From Antrodiella citrinella (taxonomy: Eukaryota > Basidiomycota > Agaricomycetes > Polyporales > Steccherinaceae): a stretch of DNA of 64,000 nucleotides. A program made the translations under genes and the position numbers. The notes under the pieces are model-generated. The model was not told where the DNA came from. It ran no database searches and saw nothing but the letters and a program-made list of their open reading frames with translations. Each line of letters begins with the position of its first letter. Within the stretch, counting starts at the first letter, position 1. Where the stretch lies: positions 186,001-250,000 of the forward strand of contig SGPM01000007.1 of the NCBI GenBank assembly GCA_004802725.1, written 5' to 3'. Below, one piece after another: positions 10,701 to 24,485 of this stretch.

Positions 10701-13700
10701 CGCTACTTCCCTTCCCGATGGGCGTTGGCTTGTCACCGAAAGCCGCTACCGGCTTTGATTAATGATTATTCATGATGCAGGAAACTCAATGCGTGTTGTG
10801 GAGTGGCATTCGGCTGGTCTACGTAGAGTTCTCCAGAATATTCTTTCCCTGCGAAACGTGGCGATCACCAAGGATCAGCAGTCCACCGATGCCCCGGAGT
10901 CGCTGCATGCATGTCGCACGCGGGGGCCACCAGTCATCAAGTGATCGCTGCACCTCCGACTCCGAAGAGTGGCTTATAGGTGTATGCGGCTTATGGCGCG
11001 GCGTAAAGGTAACGCACAAATCGTGTTCTTACTATATGCTCTTTCCCCCAGAAGCTGACACCAAGAACTGTAGCCATCGTTCGTGAAATACTGCGTTCAA
11101 CGTTCAACGACCGCTGGCCCGCCCGTCACAGAGTTCATACCCGATTATGAGACGGAACCGCGTCAATCACCGCAACATTATCAAAGCAGAACCCGGTACG
11201 TATACGTCATATATTCAGGTGTAAAAATTCGTGATCGCGTGGCATTTCGCCGGCCGTGTACCCACTTACAACAAGAGACTATTGTGAGGTGCAGATTCCA
11301 GAAACCATCAGAAGATCTCGCTCTGAATACCGTTCGCCGGGGCCATACGCCGTCGTTGAGACGGGATGGCTTTGTAGTGACTCAAGTCCGTTAATGTCCT
11401 TGGCGGTCTCGGTTTTTAGCCAGGGGGAGGGCAACTGCACCCTTCTTCACGTGAGGTATACTCTGGTGTGTTGAAAAGGGCTGTGATACGTTCAAGTTAA
11501 CGCTCAAACGTGATCTACAGTTCTTCGCATCCCTGCATGAGATGACAGGACCCGTTCGAGGTACGTTTCGCATCCTGGGAACAGCAGAGAACAGCTCACA
11601 GCAACTCGCAGGCTTCACGGGCAATTCACGGGCCTACAGAGGCTGAATCTGTCCCAAACACTGGGAACAAAGCCCGATGTCCTAGGATATGCAAGATCTT
11701 TCCAATGGAAAGACATTGATCATGGCAATCAACGTTGTCGGCGCCGTGGGAGGGCGCAACCGATATGTTGTTATATGCCTTTATATGCGTATTCAATACC
11801 TCGTTTGGTCTGTGGCTGTCTCTATCCATAGGAAGACAAAGGAAGGCACTTGACGCGTGGACCGACTCGGATAACATAACATGATAAAATGGCGACATAG
11901 TAGAATCATGACATACAAATGGGTGCGTCGTTTGCCAAACACGTTCGAGGGACTGATATGCGTGCGCCTCACTGGTATAGCAGAAGCCATATTTGACAGC
12001 ACGCTCGACGGTCATGCATGAGAGCTTCAGTAGAGTCACTTGTATGAAATACTGTGGAAAGCCTCTCGAAGTGCATATAACCAACACAACTTTGTGCCAG
12101 CGAAACAAAGCGCAGTATCTGAATTATGCTTACGAATCTGATAGTCGATCCGACTGAGGACGATTCGCGACGGCTATTAGAAGTTGTATCCCAAGTTCAT
12201 GAACTCGGACTTGAGTCGGACCGCAAACAGGAACCTATAACATCGCTGAGCTTATACTCCGAGCTCGTCGTTCACCCTTACTGCGTACCATGGTAGAACG
12301 TTGATCGCGCTTTTGGAGTCCAGACCCAACACAGTCATAGATGGCGAAAAAGCTGACGACGCCGGCGTGAAGTGACAGGGACGTCAGCGGACTGCTCCGG
12401 CCTGCTATCTTGGTCACGCGCTGGCGCAGTGAGTAGTGTCACCGTCCATGTTCCCGCCCAAGTCGATTTCGATCTCAGCACAGATCGTCTGACCTCCAAC
12501 CCTGAATACACGATATATTGGAGATCGGGGAGTGGAGATACAATACTTTGACAAGCGGATCACAACGTCGGATGGGGGTCGGGGGCGTTCGTCACCGGTA
12601 TCTGTTTCTATGTTTCAGGTGGAAGGTTGGACTGCGGGTTGTTGCGCTGGGATGCGAGTACTGTCAGCGCCACTTCGATGGCAGGCATTTTGAAATCCCA
12701 CAAGAAATCGATGGATATATTCTTGTTGCGAGCGTCGGACATGCATAAGTAGGTAGACGTCAACGGAGTACTGTAGGTTCAAGTTGTACAATAATCCCAC
12801 ACCGACCGTGAACACAAAGGATTTGCGTTGATCGGAATGTCGTCAAGATCTCGAACGTATTCGATTCTAAGCAGAATTTAGGATTGTCCAACTAGAAGAC
12901 CAGTGCATATCAGATGACATAAACGAAAGATCAGGGTATACATACTGGTGAATAGCTCGCATTCAAGCAAGCCATGGGCTACACAGAGAAGATGATCCAG
13001 ATGAAAACAAACCAGACAAAGGCAACGCTGGAGCGGGAAGAACTGATCCAGCACAGAGGAGGAACAGCAGGGGATGACCAAGCCACGAGCACAATCGTTA
13101 TCTTAAACTCCAGACTTCAGAACCCGTCTCGCAGTCAAAAAGGCGTGAGACACGGAAATTCAGGATCCTGAATCCTGATACGGTCGGGCGAGGGAAAGAA
13201 CAGCCTGAATCAGCGAAGAGCAGGTCCCAGGGTCATCCGAAATCCGTGGCCGGAAACATGCGTTTACCTGCAGGTCTGAAGAACCACCGACAGATGCCAT
13301 GTTGGTCGGATGAACAGATGTGCATATTGCGAGCGATATGTTTCTGCTCCAGTGGGGTGACCGCTGCTAGTGGGCTGCCAACAGGGTGTGTGCATGTTCA
13401 AGAAGGAGGGTATGCCGATGTTGGTGATGCACTGATGACGCGCGACTGCGACCCGGAGTTGAGCGGGTCGAATCGGGTCGGGCCAGCCCGAGGTCCCAAA
13501 GAGGCACGAGCGAGCGAAAAAATGAGCGGGGAATTTGACAAGTAGTGAGCCGTGGTTTGGGGGAGTGACCGAGCTTTGTGGAGTATTTGATTAATAGAGG
13601 CCAAAAGGAGCGAGCTAAGCAGCAAGGATGTACTTATGTACATGGTGAATAGGCACCTACAAAATGACCATCAGCTGCAGGGGACGTATGCTGACAAGAC

Positions 13701-14400
13701 AGTCGAATAAGCGTACCACGCGAGTGACCCACCGGGAACGAATTGTCCCTTTCTGCGGTGTCCGAGTGAATACATGCATAGACAGCGTGCAGTTCAGAAA
13801 GATTGTCGTGTACTTTACTTCCACCACGTTGTCAGGTCGACGACCAAAAGCACTATGAAGACCTTAATCGGCCAAATAACGGAAGGACTGTGGCGACGAA
13901 CCACGCTAGCTGTATGCGCATCAATTTGCGGGGAACGCTGGAGGATGTGGAGGGGGTTACTCACATGCCGCCAAACCCGCAATCCTCAGCCAGACGGCAG
14001 TCACCGACGGGTAATAGGCTAAGATACGCCCCGCATCGAGAACTTGCAGAGCGGACGTGCAAACTACATGGAGATACCGGTCAATTCACCGAAGCGACGC
14101 AACAACCTCCAACGACGATGACGACCCGGAGCCGAGGTCGGAAAACGCACGCAGGAGGGGTGCAGGACGCAGGCACCCAACCTGTTCTGCCCGTCCTTCC
14201 AGAATCCGCGAAACCTGGCTGTAATGTATAATGTTAATCGCCGCATGCAGGCGCATCCCTGCATACGAAAACCAAAATTAGCCGTGATGATGACGTGCTG
14301 ATATAAATCAAAAGTGAGTATGTGCAGGGAGGACATCGAGAGGTGCAGGGAAACAGTGCGTCACGGTTTATTAGAGTACGGTGTGGAGGTTGTTCATAGC
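7772..14400. other. Gene-poor stretch, no supported gene
   Basis: About 6.6 kb with only short, overlapping open frames on both strands (for example 160 codons at 11626-12108 minus). None shows a recognisable domain or a set of plausible splice sites joining to a neighbour. A short palindrome (TCAGGATCCTGA) lies near 13160-13172. I see no tRNA and no convincing transposon protein remnant. It may contain old decayed genes or non-coding RNA, but nothing in the sequence settles this. Confidence 0.5.
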
Positions 14401-14473
14401 ACCTTGTAGTGAAACCTTGAACCTACTCAGCCAGCGTTTACTGCGGCCGACCTGTAGACATAGGGCCGAGGGG

Positions 14474-16050
14474 TTAGAACAAACCTATAGAACACGTCAA
14501 CGTGACAACGGAGAACGACAACAATACCATGCACTGGCTCCTGCGGAGGCCGCGGCGGCGGGATACGCTTTCTGGACAACAAGGAACAAGTTGTTCAAAC
14601 AACTGTTTCTGCAACGGCATCTCGGTCCCGAAGTTATAGCATCTTCTTGAAAAACCTCCTGCAGCTAGGTTCAGCTGTGGCGTCGACACGGAAGTGGAAG
14701 GGGCCACTCGGTTCCAGGCCGATCGGCGTCTAAACGCGGTTGACCCTATGTTTTCTTGTCTAGATGCCACTCTCATGGCAGTCGAGGCCCACCCTGTGAG
14801 AGGCCTTTTTCCGCCAAGCGAGAAATTCGAAAGCCAAGCTTCACTGCGTAGACGTATAGGGACAGGAACAATCGAAGCCTGCAGCACAGCTTGCGTCGAC
14901 GATGACGACGCGTGGGTCGTGCGAGCTGTAGATGTGGATCCTCTATCGTGAGAAGGCGCAAGACGGGGCCCGGGACCGAATCGTACACAACAGACAATGC
15001 GATTGCCAAGAACGCTCAACGACCGCAAAGAACCGCCAGCTCCTGAACGCAAATCAAATCGGCCACGGGCATCGAAATCGTGGGGTACCTGTAGCAGTGT
15101 CTACCTTCCAAGAACAGTGTCCAACGCATCCCAGAACGCGTACAGATCGCTCTTGGCCGAGCAGGATACTGTCATGTGTCGTCCCTGTGGGAGACGAAGG
15201 TGATGAATTGGAAAGATGGAGGCCGCCATCCCCGTTTGTGCACTGCGCATCCCGCCTGTCGCGACCCAGCATCTTCTGTCTGCGGTTTCGTCCTGGAGAC
15301 TCGACAAGTAGGTATTCGGGACTGGCCGCGCGGGAAAGCGGGTACCGAGCGTTGGATGTCGAACAATTTTTTCGGAATTGCAGTCGAGTTTCATCTCTCG
15401 CTCTCGATTCTATTGCGATGGACACGCCGTCACCTAAAGATCAACTTTGTCTCGGAAGCCGTATTTGTGGGGGTCCATCTGTGAATCCTCGGAACGGTCC
15501 TCCCGAAAAAACTGCCCGAGAAATTCAGCTTGGAAGCCTCTGTGCTTCTGCTCGCCTCTAGGTATGCACTGTAAGTACAGATGACGATGGGGCACAAATT
15601 GAGTTTGACGAGTGAGCTGGAAATTCGTCTGACCCGTATCGATGGACTGACCCTCGGGATGGGTTCTATCAAATAAGTAAGCCTTTATCAATGAGCAAAT
15701 CACCATCACGTACGTACGTATGAGCGCAAAGACGGTCGCGAACAAACGCATCAAACCTGGGCGCATTGTGAGCCGCCGTGGGCGATAGGGCTGGAATTTC
15801 CTGTGACTGGTGACGCAAGTCGAACAGGTGAACAAGGAGGCAGCTACATAAAACGTACGAAACTCACTGTAATCCTCATTGCACATTGGCATGCTGGGCG
15901 ACGTTGGCGGGGTGTGAGAGCCAGAGGAGTCAACTGACGGTGGCGAGGCAGAAGGTTCAGAATTCAGCTGATAGAAAGGGAAGAACGAGAGCCATTCACC
16001 GGTACCGCATCGGGAGATTGAGTACGTTGCGGGGAGTGGCAAATTTGATG
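14474..16050 (-). other. Possible but unconfirmed coding region
   Basis: Longer open frames cluster here on the minus strand. They are interrupted by good intron signals: a GTGAGT donor after the Ser/Pro-rich segment SASPPSVDSSGSHTPPTSPS, and GTACGT ... GATAG before THPEGQSIDTGQTNFQL. A frame then ends in FLGQFFREDRSEDSQMDP and DKVDL at 15434. Another frame, ending SCSAKSDLYAFWDALDTVLG near 15105, also looks protein-like. No ATG start can be fixed: the longest frame opens with a TTG. No domain is recognised. Overlapping plus-strand frames of 209 and 102 codons weaken the case. I report it as a place to look, not as a gene. Confidence 0.25.
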
Positions 16051-17479
16051 GGAGGCTGCTGTTGGGCTGGAACGAAAGAAGGGAGGTTGTTTGTTACAGG
16101 ACGGTACAGTGTAGACGGTCGACAGGTGAGACAGAGCGGAGAACGCGGCGAGTTGTAAGAAGCGATGAGAATTCGTCCGCAATCGCTACGACCACGTTCA
16201 AGGAGAGCAGGAACGGCGGCCGAGATTGACGCGGCGTCGTGTTGGCCTCAGCAGGGACAAGGGGGACCAGGATTCGGAATAAAGACAAAAAAGTGAGAAA
16301 AAAGGGAATAAAATTGAACAGTGCGATTGGGATGCTTTGATGGAATGCGCTAGGCCTCGGTTATCGTTCATGCTCGGTGTGCCATGAACTTGGGGGATAC
16401 GCAACCCTGTTTGTAGAAAGATATGCAGACTGACGGGCGAAATAGTGACACGGTAGTTGTAGATACAGAGAGAGGGGACAAGAGTCCGTGTATCGCAGCA
16501 AGGCGGCCATCAGCTCAGTAGGAAAGAGAGCGGCGACTTGAACAGAAGGAACAGCTGTGATTATGATGAGGTGCGGAGATGCAATGATGGACGACTTGAA
16601 TGACGACTGATGGCTGTACGAGAGTGCACCGAAGGATAGATACGATGGTGGAGGAGAACACCGGTTATGTACGGCTGTGTAGTGATGTGATAGACTTTCA
16701 GAAATTGTAAATTCCATGCACATACGGGACGCGAAATTCTGTTGCGAATTTGAAACGGAAAGGATCGCGGATAACCGAGAAGGGGGACGGAGACGGGGTG
16801 AAGCGCTGTACATCGGCGGCGAGGGTGAGCACGCCGTCGACGTTGACGACGACAGCGAGCCCAGCTGGCAGCGAGCTCGGAGGGCGGGACGCGGTGATGG
16901 GCGGAATGCACGTGATGTCCGAAGTGGACGGACAGGCGGCGAGTAGCCGGGGTGTGGTGGCCGAAAAAGGAGAGATTGGGAGGGGGAGACGACGGGTGCC
17001 GAGGGACGGGGCCAGAGTGGACGTTCTTGGTGGTAAATGGAGGGCGTGAGAGAGCTGTTCTTCTGGAAAGGATCTGGTGTTTGAGACAAGGGTGATCTCT
17101 GGGGACGTTCGAGATCCGACTGAGATGGGAAGAAGCACAGGACCCTGAAGCGTGACGCGAGTCGGCAGAGAAGATCGTGGCGTGACAGCACGGGCGTCTG
17201 CGAGGAGGAATAGGGAGTGGGCGTCTACGGGTCGAGTGTGTCTGCTTTTAGACACACCTGCTCGTCCGTCCTTCGATCGAGATGGCTTCACAGAGGTCCA
17301 TCATCTTCTTCTAGCCACATTGCGCTGGCTTTTTCTGTTTCTTTCTTTTCTCCTCCTCCCCTCCTCGTCTTTCTTCGTTCCCAAACACACACCCACAACC
17401 ACGAACGACGACGACCACCCATCGTCCGGCTTCCTGTCATCGACACCCATCGACACTGAATCCCCCGGCACCGTCGTCC
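16051..17479 (+). promoter_or_regulatory. Upstream region and pyrimidine-rich leader of the Con7-like gene
   Basis: No gene is supported. The last about 200 bp before the start codon at 17480 are strongly pyrimidine-rich on the coding strand (TTTCTGTTTCTTTCTTTTCT from about 17331, then CT and CA runs). This is typical of fungal core promoters and 5' leaders. The open frames on the minus strand here (up to 276 codons, Ser/Pro/Arg-rich) look like by-products of this skewed composition. Confidence 0.5.
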
Positions 17480-20258
17480 ATGCTTGAACAGGTCCTTTCC
17501 CAACCCCCAGCACTCCCCATCGTGCTGCCCGACCTCTCCTCCTATTACGCCCAGCAGCACAACAACTTTCCATACGCCTCCGACAACGCCCCCCAGTACC
17601 ATATCGCGGCCTCCCCTGCTGACCAACACCTGCTCGATCACCCAAACGCACACCCGAGAGCTGGTTATCTCATCCACCCGGAACTCTCCTCGCTTTCAAT
17701 CCCAGACAGCGACAAAGAGCGGCCCTCTTCTGTTCCCTCTCGACCGCCCACGCAGGAGGAGCGCGACCAGCAGGAACGCGAGCGTCGAGAAGAGTACGAG
17801 CGCGAGGACTCCATCGACCGCCGCACCCTCTCCCATTCACCAAACCTTCTACCGCATAGTTCTCATTCGCCTAATACCGCCACCCTGTCCCCTCCACTGT
17901 CTTCCCCCGCCTCGGCGCACTCTCAATCTGTCCATCACAATTATGATCATCATCCTGGACCGCATTTCGAGCACTCTACCGCAGGTCACAACGGTACACA
18001 CATGTACGAGTCCGACCATCAGCAGCAGCAGCATGCGCTGCCTCACCACCGAGCGACACACCCACCCACACTTCCCTCCATTCTTACTGGCATGAGCCAC
18101 CAAGGTGGCCACATCGCATCAGCCGGGCCCTACTCCGCGTCTCCACTCTCTTCGCCCACAGAACCTGAGTACCAGGTCCCCTCGGGCATCCGTTCTGCGT
18201 ACTCGCGGTACAATTTCCCGCCGCTCCCCGTCACAGCAGGGATCGATAGGCGCATGAGCGAGCCGGCCATCCGCTACATGTACCAACACCCTCCCTCGAC
18301 CGGCTCATTCCATCCTTCTGTAGCCGCGTTGGCACCACCAAACACCAATGCTTACTCACCTTCGTCCTCCAGCGCATCGACAGTCGTCCCTGCGACGCCA
18401 CACTCACCGCGGCCAGGATCGTCGCATTACAGCCACCCGTCTGGGCTCGGGTACGGCCATGAGCGCATGGGCAGTGGCTCCAGCTCAGGCGGCCCTGCAG
18501 GATGGATGAACCTCAAGATCTCTTCTTCCGACGACATCCCGAGTCAGGCCGACCTCGATGCCCCGTTCTACGGGCGACACCCTGAAGACTCGCTCGACAG
18601 CATCGACCTGGGACCGGTCTCGCCATCGCAGGGCCGTGAGGGGGACTCGGAGGACGAGGACGAGAAGGATGGTGAGGAGAAGGACGGGGAGCGACGGAGT
18701 GGGGACCGGAAGGACCGGAAGACATACTCGTTCGTGAGTCTGCCGGGAAACGCGGTGAAGAAGAGGCCGCGGAGGAGGTACGATGAGATCGAGCGGCTCT
18801 ACCAGTGCAAGTGAGTGTCTCTTTGCCTTTTCAGGAGTATTCTCCGCCGTTTTCGGGCTCCGCGCACCGCCGCTGTGGGGTGAAGAGTTCGATCTTCGTT
18901 CGTGGCGTGTCGTTAGGCAGAGAAGTCGCGTGCGTCGGTCCGTGCACGTCACTGTGCGCGACCGTGGGACTTCCCTCCCGTTTACTTCCCGCGCTATGTC
19001 CCTTCGACACCTTGCGAGCTAATGCTGACCCTCGTCCTCGCGTGTCTCTCAGTTATCCGAATTGCGCCAAGGCGTATGGCACGCTGAACCATCTGAATGC
19101 CCACGTGACTATGCAGAAGCATGGCACCAAACGGAGTCCTGGTGGTGAGTTGCTCGCTTCGTCCTTTTCCGCGCAGTTCGCAAGATTGTGCGCATGGGTG
19201 CGTTTGGCTGATGTCTTGCCTTAGAATTCAAGGAACTCCGTAAGCAATGGCGTCAGGCGAAGAAAGAAGCAGAGGAAGCGGACCGCCAACGGGAACGTCA
19301 TGAAATTGCCCGCGCGCAAGCTGCGCGTGCTCAGCACAACGCCCACCATGGTCTTCCACACGGCTCGCATTCGCACCTCTCCCCCCACCACTCGCACCAC
19401 GTCTCCCAGCCCATCGGGCATTCGCTGTACCAGATATCGCCTACGCAATCGCACCTCCCGAACTCGTACGGTCATCACGGAATGGATCACATGTCGGGTT
19501 TGCCAATATCGATCCAACAGCAGCAGCAGCAGATTAATCAGCAGCAATTGATGATGAGCCGTCACGCTAGTGATTTTATGTCTGCTTCGGGTGCAGAGGG
19601 GTACAATGGGATGACGCCAGCTCAGTTGACCCAGTACTCGGCGACGTATCTGCGGGAGGGCGGCGGATACCCGCGCTCTGCTCCGCCCAGCGAGCAGCAA
19701 TTTCCCGAACGACTTTCCTCTGAAGTCTACAACCGCGAGGGCTATGCGCCGTACCCCACTGGTCGGAGTCCGCCCAATATGTACGCTTCAGGTGGAGTGA
19801 TCAGAGGCCCGAGGCGGAGAGTCAGTCTCGTCAATCCGCCTTACCCAGACCCGCACGTGTCCTCCGCGTACCCGTACGGAAACATGGAGTCGCAGACTCA
19901 GCGGTACGGAAATGGCGTCGTGAACGAGGGCTCTCAGGAATCCTTGGATATGTACCGCTCGCAAGGTCACCGCTCCTCCGACAACAGCAGTCATCCCTCG
20001 CAACTCTCTGGACCCGGCTGGCCTCCCCACCAGCCTCATCCCGTGCATGCGAACGCTCACACCCCTCAGCTCCATTCCGCGCATCATACGCCAGAGCATA
20101 TACACCAGCCCGACGACGAGCCTCTCCTGACGAGTCATGTCAGTCTGGGGTCGAATCGGTTGCCGCCCGATAGCACGCTTCTGACACCTCTGCCCGGATA
20201 TCAGCCTGAACCAGAGCAACACACCGCCTGGGGTACCACCGGTGGCGGAGAGTACTAG
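17480..20258 (+). CDS. Con7-like single C2H2 zinc-finger transcription factor
   Basis: Putative nuclear DNA-binding regulator. Exon 1 (17480-18810) encodes a long disordered His/Ser/Pro-rich region, an acidic Glu/Asp-Lys block, then KKRPRRRYDEIERLYQC. Exon 2 (19053-19144) supplies the rest of one C2H2 finger, YPNCAKAYGTLNHLNAHV and TMQKHG. Exon 3 (from 19225) continues EFKELRKQWRQAKKEAEEAD, a charged helix, then His- and Gln-rich stretches (a run of six Gln) to the stop at 20256-20258. The basic patch, YDEIERLYQC finger and following helix match the Con7 class of ascomycete regulators as I remember them. The introns are long for this genome (242 and 80 nt). In Magnaporthe Con7 controls morphogenesis and cell-wall genes; the role here is unknown. 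Confidence 0.85.
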
Positions 20259-23200
20259 TCGACATTTTCTTCCGTTCCGTGCCTTTCCTGGTTTCACAGT
20301 CCCAAGATTTGGATCGCAGGTGTGGGCGGCGCTGTGCCGCCGTCCGTGTACTTATGGTGTACATTATTCTTCCTAGCTTGGCCGTTTTTCCCAGATCCCC
20401 CTCCGCCAATTATCTCTCAACACTACGATACGGACAACTTGTATAGTCTCTCGCAGTCCCCCTCCGCCTCCTCATTGTCATGCACATATGCTCCCGCTTG
20501 CTTGCTTCGTCCGCTGCCCTCTACCCTCTGCACGTACTCTACTTCGGCTCTTTACTGCCCTGACCCTTGCCTTCAAACCTGTACACAGCCTTCCCTTATT
20601 TCGTATACTACCATCAGCGCACCATCACGAGCGCACTTACCTGCTTTCTTATTGTACATACCTACACAGCATCTATCTACCCCGCCTACCCAACTCCCAT
20701 TCCATCACCCTTACTTTATCTTATTCCATCGCGTCCGTTCGTGCTTGTCCCAAAATGTCAAAATGGGGACGATCGTTTTGTACATACTGTATCAATTGGT
20801 ATATAGGTTATCCTTCCTCTGTCTCTCTCTCTCCGTTTCTTCTCGCACACTCTCTCTTCTCCCCATGTCTGTTCTCTCCGTCGTGTCGTCTCTCTGTTGT
20901 GTGTTTGGATTTGCGTTCGCTGTTCTCTTGACTCCGCTTGCCCCCTTCGGTCTTCCTCCCTGACTTGCGGTATCTCTCAACCTCACGTGCCACGTCCCTA
21001 CTTTAGCGTATCTTACTCACAATATGGAATTCTTGAGGTGTTATAATTCAATGTCTGCTTCCACACGAGCACGACGGCACGTCTTCCTCGCTCGCGCACG
21101 CACAATTGCTTGGCAAAGCACCGTCGAGTCTCGACTCCGTTTGTACGCACGATATCATCTCTATCAACTCTAAAGTTTGCCAGATGCAGACTAATGATGC
21201 ATGGTGCAAGCGGACCGGACGCTCCACATGAATTCGAAGTGCCCCGGACGGCCGCAAGTCCGAGTCGTCCTGACCGGCTTCAGAGTTTCTCGTCACCGTC
21301 TCTCTCGAAGACCGGGTACGAACAAAGAACGGGTCCAGCTCAGTTGTCGCTGGTCTGCGGTCGAGCACGACAGATTCAATCGTCCGGGCTCGAGAGCCCA
21401 AATTGACACCCCCTTCGCTCTTCTCCGGAGCCAGTGATAAAGTGGCAAGGTCCCCGCGAACGTTCAACGAATCACCACTCACTGCCTGTTTCCTGATTCG
21501 ATTAGAGATACGATGCCCTCGATATGAACCGCGCAATAATCAATTCTGCACAAATAGAGGGCTGAGGTCGGATGGGAGGCGTGCAATATCATACGTACAA
21601 CCCAAACAAACTTTTGGGACCGTCGTTCAAAGTAGACACCGTCTGCATCAAATGACTTCTGGATATATTGGGCAAGATAGTACTTGCCGGCCCACCAAGA
21701 CGGCTGTTGGATTCGGTCGACGCTGCGAGGGTCGATGTGATATCCGCGTTCGACAGTCCTCTGAAGTGCTGTTGCGACTCATCTCCGAGAACCAAGTCCG
21801 ACCTCGGATGCTGGGCTCGGACATTGTATGTGCGCGGGGATATAGCATGGACCCATACCGACGAACAAGCAAGCAAGAACATGCGAATCGTCGTCCCTGC
21901 GATCATTTGCTGAGCCCTGCTCATGGCGGCCGTTGGAACAGACACATGCGTGAGTTCTTCAAAGTTCAAAAAACCTGCATTCAAAGAGGAATCAGATGAT
22001 ATTTACTTCGTACCCTCTCTCGAAACAAAGAACAAAGAAGGTATTATGAAATGTACAACTTTCCTGCAACGTTCGGATTTGATGGACTTGAGCGGCCGAA
22101 AGAGAGCCATAATGCAGCATTTTTCCAGTGCGCCTCCGAGCAACAGAAAGGGGATCCCACCCCCGGCCCACTCCAACTCCGGTCCAAGGTTCTCGTGCCC
22201 TATGACTTCGGTGCATAGCCGCCGCCGACGTCATGTACATTCACGCGAGGTAGACCCTCTACGTCTCATCGCATTTGTTGCGTGACTTGCGCCTGTCAAC
22301 GTCGAGGACGATATAGCGGAAGTAAACGATCTCTGCGTCCGTGTCCAGGTTATAGTGGCTGTTCTCCTCTCGCCGGTACCGTTCGGGTTTGGGCTTTGCA
22401 GATAGATGCATGCTCGTATCTAACTGCTTCAAAAGAATCAGCATCTGGCGCATCAAAGCCGAATTAGGACCGCATTCACATTAACAGTTGATCAAGACGG
22501 GCTTATAGAGGCCGACGCAAGCTTGTTTGTGGGTGGGGAAACAACAAAAAGAGAGGCTTCAGTGCGCTGATCAGTGAACCCAAACTTGGACGGCGTACCT
22601 ATTCGACCAGCAAGAATAGACTAGCAATTGCGGTGCTGAAAAGATACTCCATCGAACTACTTTCCAAACCCCTACTCAGCGAACGATCGAGTGGATGGTA
22701 CAGCTTGGCTTGACCCTGCTGTAAGAGGATTGGCGAGTGTTCCAGTACAGATGATAAGAAAGCGATTCGCTTACCGTTCTTCCCAACCACGACCTCCCCA
22801 GCGACCTCTCCGATTCTAAACATAAGCTGAGTGGAATTCAGTACAGATAAATGGCGTGAGTATGGAGGAGCCTGAATGCGCGAAAGTCCGATTGAACAAG
22901 GTGTCACAGCCACCGAGCGTGATACGCCTCCTGTGACGTGTGACAGACGAACCATAATCGACAGGAGGTTGGGTGTGCCGACCCGCAGAAACGAAAAGCA
23001 AGGGAATTCACACAGTCGGCCGCCGTGTGAACCGCGATCGTCGCAAGGGCTGTGTTGGAGGCGTGTGTGTGTGTAAGAAAGGAATGTTGAACTGGGATGT
23101 CAAGAAGAAATCAAGAAACGCTCGTGGGGAGAGAGAAGCTTCTTCGCTTGCCAGGGTTGAGGTAAAAGACTCTCTCGCGGGTGCGCAGCATGATATCCAC

Positions 23201-24441
23201 GTGCGCAATGAATGAGCAGAGTGACCATTTAAAGTCTCAACGAACGTAACGAAGACTCGAAGTGTTCGGCTGCACGTACGCGTCAACACAACCTACAGCG
23301 ATCGCGGCAGTGTAACTGCGGAGGTGTATACGCTGCCTCCGTCAGTCACTTCACTGTGGCGAGCACCCCCTTGTTCTCGAAGATAGAGAGGGGGCATAAA
23401 CCCTTCCATTCCTGAACTCGAAAAAGTCTTGGTAAGAGAGACTCAGACTCGCCGAGCGATCTATGGCGCTTATCCCATGCACAATGTTTATAGGTCCGTC
23501 TCCGGTCCCGCTGTTCTCCATTCACCGTATAGGGGTGTCAATATCGGCAAAATGGCTTTTACTGCCGAAACTCGCGACTGCGCAAAAACGTCGTCAGCTG
23601 CAGCGCGTGGCCCAGACCCGTCCCCGATATTCTGGAGATGCCTGCGCAGCCAATGGCAACAGACGACCGACGGCGTAGCTTCCAATCATGAGAGCGAGTT
23701 GTGCAGGGAACACATCAGCAGGAGACACAGTCTGACGTGAGGGCGAAGATCGTATCGAGTGTCCATGAGAATCAGAGCCTGCTTGAACTGTTCAGCCTGT
23801 GAACACGGTGTCGTTCTTGAAGAATGTTCTATTCTGAGGACGTGATGTTATGCTGAGTCGTCGGTATCGCTCCGAACTCGCGGAACAAGACAAATCCACC
23901 GTGGCAGCGATCGAATCGACTGGAGCGAGTACAGTTGTCTGTGAGGCCTTGTGAACAAAGCCACATAGAACATAACAGGGTTTTCGGAGTGTGGCGAGAC
24001 CAACATCGGCCAATGTGCGGGGCAGTGGTCGGAAGGTATTCTGTGGCAAAGAACGAGGTGCTGCTGCGCGCGGAATGCGTTGCGTCGGTGTTAGTGTGCA
24101 GTCGTCAAGAGGGCCTCGTTGGAGAATGTCACTTGTCAATCTGGAGAAGGAGAAGAAGCTGCATAGAGTTCGCACCTGCGATGTCAGTGAAGCTTTCCCA
24201 CTCGTTCCCAGCATACAGTATGCATCTGCATTTCCATCATGTCTGAAAGAAGCGTCGAAGTTTCCGGGGGGGGGGGCTTTAGAAGGACCTTCAATATTGC
24301 ATGCAGGTGCGCTTCGACGTCTTTCAGTCCGGGGTACAGATCGTCTCTGTGCAGGGTCACGAGATCTAATAATAAATTCAATGTGCTCACCGAGTCTCAA
24401 AGGTATGTTAAACGCGTCAATATGCACGTCCACAAAGGACA

Positions 24442-24485
24442 GGTTGAGTGCGCTTCATCTCAAGGTTGAGTGCGCTTCATCTCAA
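24442..24485 (+). repeat. 22-bp perfect tandem duplication
   Basis: The unit GGTTGAGTGCGCTTCATCTC plus AA occurs twice with no spacer, followed by another GGT. It is in non-coding sequence and looks like a recent slippage or repair duplication. Confidence 0.9.

Noticed and set aside
11626..12108. 160-codon minus-strand open frame
   Set aside because: No recognisable motif, no splice partners, and overlapping frames; not enough to call a gene.
14932..15561. 209-codon plus-strand open frame
   Set aside because: No domain; it overlaps minus-strand frames with better splice signals, and neither is convincing.
16361..17191. 276-codon minus-strand open frame
   Set aside because: Ser/Pro/Arg/Leu-rich without a domain, in a skewed pyrimidine/purine region just upstream of the Con7-like gene; best explained by composition.
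21403..21999. 198-codon plus-strand open frame with a 131-codon frame opposite
   Set aside because: Both look random (many Arg/Ser/Cys), with no domain or neighbour exons.
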